From a virus: 47,012 nucleotides of DNA. Both the position numbers and the translations under genes were made by a program. Under the pieces are notes generated by a model, which did no database searches, was not told the origin of the DNA, and worked only from the letters and a program-made list of their open reading frames with translations. Location: positions 1 to 47,012 of IMG/VR virus record IMGVR_UViG_3300022752_004901. The stretch is one strand, 5' to 3'. Of this stretch, positions 9,607 through 18,449 are shown in pieces (within the stretch, counting starts at the first letter, position 1; every line of letters begins with the position of its first letter).

Positions 9607-12183
9607 ATGTTATGGTATAATATTCTAAATCCACGTAATTGGCCTGGTGTTAATATTCAAACAGGAAATAATAAAATAGATGGAGTATATTATAATCTAT
9701 TAAGTAGCAATCATGTTAGCTTAGCAGCTAGTGGTAGTATGTTCTTAGCAGCTAATAGCGGTATAAAGTTAATTAGTAAATCTTTTGTAGATACAAGCGG
9801 TATTAGAGCAAGTACTATTTTAGCAGAAAATTTTGGTAAAATTAATGCTACCGGAGGTATTATTCCATTTTATTCTGGCGTTAATAGTGGAATAGTGATT
9901 AAAAAGGATGACTCAACACTAATAACTACTGATTATATTGTATATAATACTGGTAATTTTCTATCTTTTCCAGGAGGTTCCCCTGGATCGCTATTATATC
10001 TTGTTCCTCAATTTATACAAGATGGTGTTGTCGTCCCCACAACTAGAAAAATTGCCACATTTGACTATATCAACTTAGTGCCCGAATCAACAGATGCTGA
10101 AGGAGAAATTCTTTTTCCTGCTAGCATAAGCACAAATGTTGCTATAAAGGCTAATAGTGGTATTGTGTTAGGACCAAATAATGATCTTGAATCTTATAAA
10201 GGATATATATTAACTCACAATGGTTCTGGTAATGTTGCTCAGTGGAAACCAGCAACATATCTAAGGGAAAATTATGATTCACAAGTCCCATATGAGGGAT
10301 TAGAAGATGTTGGTTTATCGTGGATTAGATTTCCAAGAAGACCGGTATCATTTTTATCTAATAATAGAATAGCATTTTATTTATCTGATAGAACATGGTC
10401 TCCATATCCAGCTGTCACAAGTATAGAGCAGATAATTAAGGAGTTCGGTGACGGTTTGGATACTATAAGATTAGAAAATTTGGGTGGGGATGGAGAAGAA
10501 AGACAATATGTTTTTAGTAAATTCGCCACCACTGATATTTCTCCATTTGCAGAATCTGTTCCGACTGGCTTGGTTATAGGTCCGTATGACTTTACAGATA
10601 TTTTTGAGTCAACAGAAATTTTTGACCCTATGGAAACCGTTGGCGTCGGACAGTCCCCAACACCTGTTCCTGTTTTAATAGTACACATGTGTCCATCTGA
10701 TCCATTATTACAAAGCACATTCTTAGATCAGAATGGATTTGCTTTTTCTGTTACGAAAGGTGGCTATTTACCTATGCAGTTGTCTCCGGATGCTATAGAT
10801 CCACTATTGTGTCCAGATGCTACAAATTTAACTTTTAAACCATCAACATCTAATAATATTAGTATAAGACCAAATATTTTTACTTCATTCAATATGCTTG
10901 GAGAAAATATTGATTTCTTAATTTATGGCAAAAAAACTATTCCATATAATAATTATGTTAGTGATATATATGAACTAAATGAAAATTATATTCCTAAAGG
11001 TTTAGAACCAGCTTTTAAAGTAGACGCTAATATCGAAAATTCTGTTATAGGATCTCCATCTGGTGTTGTATTTAGTAGATATTTAGATAGAAATAAAACT
11101 ATTCCATCTGGATGGAGTTTTGATGATAAAGCTAAAATTAGTATAAATACTAGTGGATCATATATTTTATCTAGTATACCAAGTGGAAATTCTACATTAT
11201 CTACATATGCAGATTTAACAATAAGTGGACACACATATTCTACAACAATAACGACAGAAGACATATATTTAAAACCTGCACCATCTCAAGATAATACAGG
11301 AAAATATATTGCTAATGCTTTATTAACTATAGATAGTAATGGAAAAATTGTATCTAGAACACCAAGAACCAATCCAACGGTACCATCTAGACCATTGAAT
11401 GTTAGAGGGTCTGTTGGTCATTACAATGCCGGTGCCGGTAATTACGAATATTCAATTCAGTGGGATGCTCCAACAAACGATGGAAATAGTAGTATTATTA
11501 AATATTATATTCAATTTTCATTAGACGATGGATCAACTTGGACTAACGCTCAGGATACAGCCCCAAACAGCACGGCCTATATTGATAGAGGAATATCCAA
11601 TCAACAATCTTGTACTATCAAAAGTGTTGGTAGCAATATTATTTTCAGAGTAGCTGCTCAAAATAAAGTTGGTATCGGATCTTATTCCGAAGCCACATCA
11701 ATATTTGTAACAAATACAACCGTACCAACTTCTCCCATATCACTATCTGGAACTAGAGAAGTTATAGATACTAATATTTCTCAAATTAATTTATCTTGGG
11801 GCGATAGCGCCCAATTAGGACTTGGTGGAGAAGCAGCGTTTTCTGGTTATGTGATAGAAGAATCAGAAGATTATGGTAATACTTGGTACTATTATAATTT
11901 ACCATCTGGAAATAATTTTATCACAGATACCGACGAGACTATAACAGGCTTATCTAGTAGAAAAGATTATTTATATAGAATTAGTGCATGGAATACCAGC
12001 GGGCCTAGCGCATATTCATTTTTATATTCTTCTGGCTTGACCATAATTGAAATTGATCCAGAAGAAGGTGAGGCTGTTATTGATAATAATACTCAAACAG
12101 CAGAAGAAATACAAGAAGCAGAAGATATCTTAGGTAATTGGGATTTTGGTGTTATTTTATTCACAGGAGTGTGTAGCATATGA
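9607..12183 (+). CDS. Tail-fibre-like protein with two fibronectin type III domains
   Basis: The 858-residue protein starts 12 bases after the previous gene, behind an AGGA-type ribosome site. The N-terminal half is Gly/Ser/Asn-rich beta fibre sequence. A module around residues 380-480 (KGGYL, SIRPN, NIDFLIYG, PAFKVDANI) also occurs in the upstream fibre gene, so the two probably share a duplicated segment. Two fibronectin type III-like domains follow, at about residues 590-705 and 705-815. Both contain W in the B strand and Asp-box-like turns (SLDDGSTW and SEDYGNTW). Such domains are common accessory modules on phage tail proteins and are thought to bind carbohydrate or cell surfaces weakly. 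The acidic C-terminus overlaps the next start by ATGA, suggesting coupled translation. Confidence 0.6.
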   Translation: MLWYNILNPRNWPGVNIQTGNNKIDGVYYNLLSSNHVSLAASGSMFLAANSGIKLISKSFVDTSGIRASTILAENFGKINATGGIIPFYSGVNSGIVIKKDDSTLITTDYIVYNTGNFLSFPGGSPGSLLYLVPQFIQDGVVVPTTRKIATFDYINLVPESTDAEGEILFPASISTNVAIKANSGIVLGPNNDLESYKGYILTHNGSGNVAQWKPATYLRENYDSQVPYEGLEDVGLSWIRFPRRPVSFLSNNRIAFYLSDRTWSPYPAVTSIEQIIKEFGDGLDTIRLENLGGDGEERQYVFSKFATTDISPFAESVPTGLVIGPYDFTDIFESTEIFDPMETVGVGQSPTPVPVLIVHMCPSDPLLQSTFLDQNGFAFSVTKGGYLPMQLSPDAIDPLLCPDATNLTFKPSTSNNISIRPNIFTSFNMLGENIDFLIYGKKTIPYNNYVSDIYELNENYIPKGLEPAFKVDANIENSVIGSPSGVVFSRYLDRNKTIPSGWSFDDKAKISINTSGSYILSSIPSGNSTLSTYADLTISGHTYSTTITTEDIYLKPAPSQDNTGKYIANALLTIDSNGKIVSRTPRTNPTVPSRPLNVRGSVGHYNAGAGNYEYSIQWDAPTNDGNSSIIKYYIQFSLDDGSTWTNAQDTAPNSTAYIDRGISNQQSCTIKSVGSNIIFRVAAQNKVGIGSYSEATSIFVTNTTVPTSPISLSGTREVIDTNISQINLSWGDSAQLGLGGEAAFSGYVIEESEDYGNTWYYYNLPSGNNFITDTDETITGLSSRKDYLYRISAWNTSGPSAYSFLYSSGLTIIEIDPEEGEAVIDNNTQTAEEIQEAEDILGNWDFGVILFTGVCSI

Positions 12184-12722
12184 GACTTCAACTTAAAAGA
12201 GATGAAACCGGAACAGGTTTTCCAGCACCAGATCAAATAGCTGTTGGAGAATTAGTTATAAACAGTAAAACAGGTAAATTATATACAAAATTAGTGGATG
12301 GTTCAATTATGGAATGGATAGGACAAAAAATATGTTTTGAACCTTTACCAATTATATCATTTGAATATAATAATACTAATATATCTAATATAGATAAATT
12401 TTGTTGTGCTGGAGATAACATAATTGTTAAAGTAGATAAATTAAAAATAGAACCTTTTATTTATAATTTTGATTTTATAGAACTAACACAAAATTCTGGA
12501 TCAGAATTAATATCTATCTCTGATCCAAGATTTGAAACATATACAGAAACTGTCGATGGAATCACAAGAAATATTAGGAAAGCTGTTATTCCTATTAATT
12601 TTTCTATAAAAAATACAAACTATAATAATATTAGTATGTTCAAATTTATAGTTAGTGATTCTAATCTAACAACTATTACTGAACAAATAATCACACTTAA
12701 ATGTTTGGAAGCATCACTATGA
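12180..12722 (+). CDS. Small fibre protein with phage tail-fibre N-terminal motif
   Basis: The 180-residue protein's ATG overlaps the previous TGA (ATGA). Residues 1-45 carry LKRDETGTGFPAPDQIAVGE followed by LVINSKTGKLYTK, the recognisable opening of many phage tail-fibre and hyaluronidase-type proteins (LKRSETAGxxPtxxxLxxGELAINtxDGKLYtK). This segment usually tethers the fibre to the tail. The remainder is a beta-rich, Ig-like domain with a CC pair, unlike any enzyme I recognise. A structural attachment role is inferred. Confidence 0.6.
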   Translation: MRLQLKRDETGTGFPAPDQIAVGELVINSKTGKLYTKLVDGSIMEWIGQKICFEPLPIISFEYNNTNISNIDKFCCAGDNIIVKVDKLKIEPFIYNFDFIELTQNSGSELISISDPRFETYTETVDGITRNIRKAVIPINFSIKNTNYNNISMFKFIVSDSNLTTITEQIITLKCLEASL

Positions 12723-13603
12723 TAAATATAAAGAATTTTAGTTTATCAGATGGTGAGTCTGGTATATTGCTAGTATTTCCACAAGTACCGCAATCTTTGC
12801 CAAATAAAGACATTTATATTATTGATTTTAAAGTTTCATCAGTTTTACCAACATTATCCCCACCGACTGTTTCATTTATTCCGGAAAATCCCGCATATAC
12901 AATAATAAAAAACAAAAATTTCTCACCAACTGTTAATATTAAAATAAAAGCTAATCATAATTTTGAAACACAGTCATTGATTCAAAGTGTTATTAAAGAT
13001 CAATATAATAATATTATTTATAATGATTATATTTTAGTTATATGTTCTCCAGTTTCAGAATTTAGTTTCAAAGGAAGACTGTTGAGTTGGACAACATCAG
13101 AAGGCGTTGGTCCTAATGGTGGGTCTATTCTCAGAATGAATGATGCTAATGCTACTGCTTCTTTATTATCTGGAATGATTGTTAAAGGGCCTGGAATACC
13201 GGAAGACAAAACAGTGTCAATTCGAAGCTTTATTCAGGGTAGTTCGACTGATATTGAATTATCAGAAAATTTAAATGTTTCGTTAAATAATTATTCTGGA
13301 ACTTATATTTTTTCCAGGTCTTTGACATGTGCAAATAGTGAACAATTAATTAATAAAATTATACAAAATAATTATACTATTCTAAATAAATCAAATAACT
13401 GGACGCAAACTTATGACGAACAAGTTATTGTGAAATTTGTTAGATTAGATCTATTGGATGATGATATTGAGGTCTTTTTACCCTTAAAAAATATTAGTGT
13501 TATAGTAGACAAAAATACAGCCGCTCCAATTCCCTCTGTTGCTGATATATATGGTGTTGGTAGAGTAATCAACTCCTCTATTTGCTTAGTAAATATTTCG
13601 TAG
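12719..13603 (+). CDS. Probable virion structural protein, unknown
   Basis: An upstream in-frame ATG exists at 12701, but the ATG at 12719 overlaps the previous stop as ATGA and begins MINIKNFSLSDGESG, so I prefer it. The 295-residue product is beta-rich, with Ser, Asn and Val, and no signal peptide or enzyme motif. Its middle (around residues 125-190) resembles Gly-rich receptor-binding or fibre sequence with the phrase SGMIVKGPGIPEDKTV, a pattern seen in phage adhesion-type beta domains. The location between fibre genes suggests a tail accessory protein. Function is not recognised. Confidence 0.5.
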   Translation: MINIKNFSLSDGESGILLVFPQVPQSLPNKDIYIIDFKVSSVLPTLSPPTVSFIPENPAYTIIKNKNFSPTVNIKIKANHNFETQSLIQSVIKDQYNNIIYNDYILVICSPVSEFSFKGRLLSWTTSEGVGPNGGSILRMNDANATASLLSGMIVKGPGIPEDKTVSIRSFIQGSSTDIELSENLNVSLNNYSGTYIFSRSLTCANSEQLINKIIQNNYTILNKSNNWTQTYDEQVIVKFVRLDLLDDDIEVFLPLKNISVIVDKNTAAPIPSVADIYGVGRVINSSICLVNIS

Positions 13604-13657
13604 ATGACTTAGGTGTATATTACTTATAATTAAATTACTTTTAAGATATTAATTTAT

Positions 13658-14869
13658 ATGATTATTAATAATCAATTTTATATTTTTACATACGCTGGAT
13701 CTGAACCATTAAACCTAATGGAAATTCCAGAGGAATTTAGCAATAATCCAATATTGTTATCACAATATAACACATTTATACAATCTATAGACTCCATATA
13801 TGGTAGTCAAAATATAAATGATAATATTCCAGTATTTTGGACTCGTAGGGTTTCTTTAACAGATTCTCTTGGAAATAATAATATCGGTTATCAACCACAC
13901 CCTGACTCAACTCTTACACAATTAGATTCAAAAGAATCTTATTATGTTATAGTAAGAAATTTGGATAGTCTACCTATAATTGTTCCCATATTAGGAGATG
14001 CCGTAGCAGGATTCACTGATAATAGTCTAGCTCCAATTATAACAGGAATAAATAATATTTCTCTTTCAGCTAATTCTGGTAATAGTATTGTAATAAAACC
14101 AGAAATAGGACAACTTCAACAATATGAAACATATTCGTATGAGTACAAGGGCTTATCTGCAAATTGGCCAATTACCATATCGCCAATATCCGGAATAATT
14201 AGGCCATCAACAGATAAGGCTAAATTAAGTTCAGTTTTATCTTTTTGTGCAACTTCTGGTTCCTGTTGTTCTTGTGTAATTGATCCAGATATAATTATGG
14301 GCAATATTAAAAATAGATGTCCTAACTTTAATGAGATAGATTTATATAGTACATTCGAATTAGAAATAAAACCAGTATCTTTTAGTGGTATAACTGTTAA
14401 GAGCAATCCTATCACAATGGAGTGCAAAGACTGCTTACCAAGAGTACGCATTAATTTACAACAATATAGTCCATCTATAGATCTTACATCCACAAACACT
14501 GTCAATGTTTCTTCTGTAATATCTAATTTGGAACCGACACAAAATTATACTTATGAATATGTTGGTATTGGTGGCAATTGGCCAGCTATGTTTATAACAC
14601 CAATTAGTGGAGTTATAACTTCTTACAGGCCAAATGAAGACTTTACACTAACATCAAGACTAACATTCTGTCCAACAACTGGTCTTTGTCCATCTACGGA
14701 TTCTTCTGTTTTAGATTATACTGTTGATCCAAAATTTATAGAATCTTATTACACATCTTTTGTTCTAAAAATTACCCCAAACACATGTACGGAGCCATAT
14801 TATTTATTTCAAAACAGCAGTAGTGTATATAGCACGCCACTAACAATATATTGTAATGATTGCTTATAA
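13658..14869 (+). CDS. Ig-like repeat tail protein (two NWP repeats)
   Basis: The 403-residue protein follows a 54-base gap, the longest among these structural genes. Residues 1-125 form a unique N-terminal domain. Two tandem domains of about 135 residues follow. Each has a Y-x-Y-E-Y core, then NWP, then P-I-S-G-(I/V)-I, then S-x-L-(S/T)-F-C, and ends in a CKDCL or CNDCL cysteine pair. The same repeat continues in the next gene at the same spacing. The fold is probably Ig-like beta, and the cysteine pairs may bind metal or link domains. A tail decoration or fibre role is inferred; no enzyme motif was found. Confidence 0.55.
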   Translation: MIINNQFYIFTYAGSEPLNLMEIPEEFSNNPILLSQYNTFIQSIDSIYGSQNINDNIPVFWTRRVSLTDSLGNNNIGYQPHPDSTLTQLDSKESYYVIVRNLDSLPIIVPILGDAVAGFTDNSLAPIITGINNISLSANSGNSIVIKPEIGQLQQYETYSYEYKGLSANWPITISPISGIIRPSTDKAKLSSVLSFCATSGSCCSCVIDPDIIMGNIKNRCPNFNEIDLYSTFELEIKPVSFSGITVKSNPITMECKDCLPRVRINLQQYSPSIDLTSTNTVNVSSVISNLEPTQNYTYEYVGIGGNWPAMFITPISGVITSYRPNEDFTLTSRLTFCPTTGLCPSTDSSVLDYTVDPKFIESYYTSFVLKITPNTCTEPYYLFQNSSSVYSTPLTIYCNDCL

Positions 14870-15900
14870 GGTTTTTAATTATGAAAAAAAATAATAACTT
14901 TAATCTATCTATTCCAGTTAGTGGATTAATAAAAAGAGAAGATTATAGATACGATATAGTCGGACTTGGTGGGAATTGGCCCGTTATAGCGTTGCCTCCT
15001 AGCGGTTCTTTTACAGCAACAAGTAAAACTAGAAATATAGATACTACTATTATATTTTTACCCACAACAGGATCATCTCACAATCAAAACTATTTAGATT
15101 ATGATCTATTAACTTGTGGGTATCAAACAGACGAAGTATTCACGAATATATCTGCCAAAGTCACTAGTTTGGGAGATGGGTCAATTATTCAATCTCCGGT
15201 TCAACTTGTTAAATGCTCGGGATGCGTTTATCAAATGGGTGTTGATATTTCTGGATGTGGCAGTCAAAACTGCGAAACTATTCCTAGTAAAATTACTTTA
15301 ACGTCATCTAATATAGTTAGTATTACTGGGATAGCTAGTGGATTATTACCTAATGCGAAATATAATTATAGTTTTACATGTAATGATAGTAATTGGCCTA
15401 GCATATTAAAACCCATTAGTGGATCATTTATTGCGTCACAAGATGGAACAGAAACTATAGTTAGCAAATTAATGTTTTGCTATCCTTCCGGAAATTGTCC
15501 CAGCGGAACATCGAATTTATTACCATATACTCTTGATAGTATGGCTGAAAAAGATCTTAATAATAAAAAACTTCATACGAACTTGACATTGAGTATACTA
15601 TCGGAGTGTGGTGATTTAGCAACTAGTAAAGAGACCGCTATAGAATGCGATAATTGTCTACCGTGTGTTAGATACGCTAATATTGTTTTTAGTGGATCTC
15701 CATTAATAACGCTAGAACCAGGATGTTGTCAAGGTCAAAAATTTATGAGCGTTAATGTTAGTAATGCTATTCCTGGAGAAAAATATACTTATAATTTTGA
15801 TAGTATTCCTTCTAGCGGCACACAGTTTTTAACATTTAGCCCAAGTAGTGGGGAGATTTATTTTGGGAGTGGCGGATATGGAAAAATAAATACTATAATG
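14050..15900 (+). repeat. Array of about five Ig-like domain repeats across two genes
   Basis: The NWP codons lie at 14162, 14576, 14974 and 15391, giving a period near 400-415 bases. A fifth, degenerate unit near 15780-15900 lacks NWP. The period is kept across the gene boundary at 14869/14881. Repeats are similar as protein but not as near-identical DNA. Confidence 0.75.
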
Positions 15901-16020
15901 AGTACCAATCTTACTGATTATGCTCAAACTTTATTAACTGTTGAACTGATTCATACAAATACAAATATAAAGGTTCATGACACTGTTGGATTAGCTTGCA
16001 GAAGTGATTCGTGTGATTGA
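14881..16020 (+). CDS. Ig-like repeat tail protein (continuation of the NWP array)
   Basis: The frame opens at 14860, but the ATG at 14881 (MKKNNNFN) has an AAGG element upstream and follows the previous stop, so it is preferred. The 379-residue protein has no unique N-terminal domain and enters the repeat at once: DIVGLGGNWP, then a second copy with DSNWP, then a degenerate third copy (YTYNFDSIPSSG...FSPSSGEIYFG) that lacks NWP. Copies are separated by CSGC, CDNC or similar cysteine pairs. The lack of its own head domain suggests that this gene and its neighbour were once one. Tail or fibre role inferred. Confidence 0.55.
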   Translation: MKKNNNFNLSIPVSGLIKREDYRYDIVGLGGNWPVIALPPSGSFTATSKTRNIDTTIIFLPTTGSSHNQNYLDYDLLTCGYQTDEVFTNISAKVTSLGDGSIIQSPVQLVKCSGCVYQMGVDISGCGSQNCETIPSKITLTSSNIVSITGIASGLLPNAKYNYSFTCNDSNWPSILKPISGSFIASQDGTETIVSKLMFCYPSGNCPSGTSNLLPYTLDSMAEKDLNNKKLHTNLTLSILSECGDLATSKETAIECDNCLPCVRYANIVFSGSPLITLEPGCCQGQKFMSVNVSNAIPGEKYTYNFDSIPSSGTQFLTFSPSSGEIYFGSGGYGKINTIMSTNLTDYAQTLLTVELIHTNTNIKVHDTVGLACRSDSCD

Positions 16021-16038
16021 CCAACTAAGGACTAAGAT

Positions 16039-16377
16039 ATGACAGATATTTTTGTTTCTACAGATATTATTCCGATTCAATTAAATAATTTATTAATATG
16101 TCATGAGTATCTTGTAATCTATAAAATACACTATGCTCAAAATCAATATAATGCTAATTTAGATAAATATTCTTTTAATTTTAGAGCAGCTAGTTCTGTT
16201 AAAAATATTTTTGTTTTACTCACCAAAGATACGAGAATTAGTAATCTATTGTTAGAGGTTAATGTTTTTGATATTAATGAAAATAATAGTTTAACTTATA
16301 GTAATTTTATTAAGTGTCCAGATTATAATAGTTGTGATCCTCCTATACCTACTCCCACACCAACAGTAATAGTATGA
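16039..16377 (+). CDS. Small structural protein with Pro/Thr tail
   Basis: The 112-residue product starts 18 bases after the previous stop behind AAGGA. The body is a single beta-rich domain (IFVSTDIIPIQLNN ... YSFNFRAASSVKNIFV) with no enzyme motif. The C-terminus has CPDYNSC followed by a PIPTPTPTV linker, typical of a hinge to another domain. A 20-codon frame with an Asp-box motif follows in the -1 frame, overlapping the stop by ATGA, so the protein may be extended by frameshifting. Function unknown; tail protein from context. Confidence 0.5.
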   Translation: MTDIFVSTDIIPIQLNNLLICHEYLVIYKIHYAQNQYNANLDKYSFNFRAASSVKNIFVLLTKDTRISNLLLEVNVFDINENNSLTYSNFIKCPDYNSCDPPIPTPTPTVIV

Positions 16378-16436
16378 ATGGACAAGCATATATTAGTAAT
16401 GATAGTGGAATTTCTTGGACACAAAAAAATATTTAA
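16374..16436 (+). CDS. 20-residue Asp-box mini-ORF (separate or -1 frameshift extension)
   Basis: This frame reads MNGQAYISNDSGISWTQKNI and stops. It matches the Asp-box (BNR) pattern G-x-x-Y-x-S-x-D-x-G-x-x-W almost perfectly. Its ATG overlaps the stop of the 112-residue gene and lies in the -1 frame. No Shine-Dalgarno is visible, so it needs translational coupling or a -1 frameshift placing it behind the PTPTPT linker. Asp-box-like turns also occur in the fibre protein at 9607-12183. Confidence 0.4.
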   Translation: MNGQAYISNDSGISWTQKNI

Positions 16437-16444
16437 TATAAAAT

Positions 16445-18448
16445 ATGGTATACAATCAATTAAATTTACAACAAGATAATTTTACTACTCAGAGTGTTGG
16501 GAATACACCTAGGATAGTAATAAATTATAATGGAATTGATATTCATAGTATAACTGGACCAGTTCCTGTTGTTGATATTAGTTATAGTTTTAATAATAAT
16601 GGTAATGATCTAGCCGAAAGCGTAACAACAAATGTAACTCTTATTGGTAAAATTCTTAGATGGCCAGAAGGTCAAAATATTGGTGGTGTAGATACTAATA
16701 AAGCAATGCCAGGATTTAGTGGTATTATAGCTGGTGTTAGTGGATTGAGAAAAATTTTTACAGACGAACCGTATGGTGTTCTGAAATTTAAGTGCGGCTC
16801 TTCAATATTACATGAAATAAGTGGATTAAGAGCACGAGATATACAAATTAATAATACAGAAGATAATTGGGCGCAAACTGCGGACTATACAATTACTTTG
16901 GAAGGATCAGAAAGATTGTGGAGCGGAAGTGGCGATGATGCAATAGAAGCATTTGTTACAGAAAGACAGGACACATGGAATATCGAACCTTTAGACGACA
17001 GCACATACACAAATTTCACCAGATCTGTTACAGGAAAATACGAGTATAGTAATCCTAAGCTTAACAGACCACAAGGAGCCGGGGCAAATTCGTTCAGCAC
17101 TCCCGGAGGACCATCATCAGAAACAAATTCTTTGCGAGTTACTAATATTCCGCAGTTTCGTATAACTAGAAGACTGTCCGCCAAAGGATCTGTTAGACCA
17201 AATGATCCGGCCGGGAAAATATCTAGATCGAATCTATATGATGAAAATACAAAACCTTATGTTTTTGCCAAAACATGGGTTGAGAATATGGCAAAAAAGA
17301 GTTTTCAAACATCGGATATAACAAATAATAGTTCTCCATATTTTAAAAATCCTTTTGATCAAAATTTATTTGCTTTTAATCATAATAGAACAATTAATAT
17401 TGATATATATAATGGTACATACGAGATTAATGATACTTGGCTGGCAATGCCAAGCGGTATCCCATATACCGAAACTTATACTTTGGAAACATCTACTGGA
17501 GAAGATTATATTAGAACAGTAAGGGTAGCTGGTACCATAGTGGGCTTAGTAATATCAGATCACGGATTAATGACAAATAGTGGCGTTTTAGTTAGCGGCA
17601 CTGGCAACGGTGGAGATATAAATTCTGCACTAAGACTAGATAACTATGCTGTTAATGGACAAAATTATGGAACCGCCTATAGTTCTCTAGATATGACCAC
17701 CCCCACTTTTGGACAACCAACCTCTGCTTTAACGCCACAGTCTATATCTGGTACAAAATATGATAATGCTCGTAATGCTTGGCTAGAACATATTAAACCG
17801 ATGCTTTATAGGAGAGCGTGTCTAGCTGTTAATAGTCCAGATAGAACAATGACCTATACTCCATCTTATCCTACAAATCCTCCAACAGTTCCTAATAATC
17901 CTATATATAGTCAAGAAACATTATTAAGTACAATTCCCGTAAATACAAGCGAAGGACACGATCCGAGGAAAGGAACGATTAATTATAGTTATGAATATAG
18001 TAGTCGATTAACAATTATTAGTGGTGTAATTAGCGAAAATATTAGTGTTAATTATGATAATCCTATAGATAGTACCACAGAATTAAATATTATAGGTAGA
18101 GCTTTGGGTCCAATAATACAAAGAACCGGAAGATCTTTGCCTAAAAAAACAATTAGTATAGAAATAGGAATAATGCCAATAACAGGAATTAATCAATTAT
18201 CTATCAATAGTCCAGAATGTCCGATGCACAAAAGCGGCTATCTTTTTCAAACTATCGAAAAAATTATAGAGGCACATAGACCATATTCTCCAAGTAATTT
18301 CTTGACTAATGAACCAATACAGACCGAGGGTTTGGTGTATACATCTCAGGATGGTGAAACATGGAATCCTACTGCTGGAAAGTATTCTAGAAATGTTAGC
18401 TGGACATATCAGCAACTTTCAATAACAAGAGATTTTAGGGACCATTAA
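16445..18448 (+). CDS. Tail or baseplate structural protein, 667 residues
   Basis: The product is a large beta-rich protein with repeated phrases of the type VTTNVTLIGKIL and ADYTITLEGSERLW, where E/L-rich beta strands end in a named turn. The C-terminal region has a CPMHKSGY segment and an aromatic SWTYQQLSITRDF end. It lies two bases before the 2246-residue gene, and both proteins start with a similar 'beta strand, short turn, L-x-G' layout, which suggests interacting tail or hub parts. It has no enzyme motif, no signal peptide and no transmembrane segment. The assignment rests on position, size and composition. Confidence 0.5.
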   Translation: MVYNQLNLQQDNFTTQSVGNTPRIVINYNGIDIHSITGPVPVVDISYSFNNNGNDLAESVTTNVTLIGKILRWPEGQNIGGVDTNKAMPGFSGIIAGVSGLRKIFTDEPYGVLKFKCGSSILHEISGLRARDIQINNTEDNWAQTADYTITLEGSERLWSGSGDDAIEAFVTERQDTWNIEPLDDSTYTNFTRSVTGKYEYSNPKLNRPQGAGANSFSTPGGPSSETNSLRVTNIPQFRITRRLSAKGSVRPNDPAGKISRSNLYDENTKPYVFAKTWVENMAKKSFQTSDITNNSSPYFKNPFDQNLFAFNHNRTINIDIYNGTYEINDTWLAMPSGIPYTETYTLETSTGEDYIRTVRVAGTIVGLVISDHGLMTNSGVLVSGTGNGGDINSALRLDNYAVNGQNYGTAYSSLDMTTPTFGQPTSALTPQSISGTKYDNARNAWLEHIKPMLYRRACLAVNSPDRTMTYTPSYPTNPPTVPNNPIYSQETLLSTIPVNTSEGHDPRKGTINYSYEYSSRLTIISGVISENISVNYDNPIDSTTELNIIGRALGPIIQRTGRSLPKKTISIEIGIMPITGINQLSINSPECPMHKSGYLFQTIEKIIEAHRPYSPSNFLTNEPIQTEGLVYTSQDGETWNPTAGKYSRNVSWTYQQLSITRDFRDH

Positions 18449-18449
18449 A

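Noticed and set aside
6034-12183. Variable region of a diversity-generating retroelement
   Set aside because: The FGE-type fold suggests it, but no reverse transcriptase, template repeat or imperfect near-identical copy was seen in the window.
13610-13657. Promoter in the 54-base gap (TATAAT at 13625)
   Set aside because: There is no matching -35 hexamer and the region is AT-rich, so a chance match is likely.
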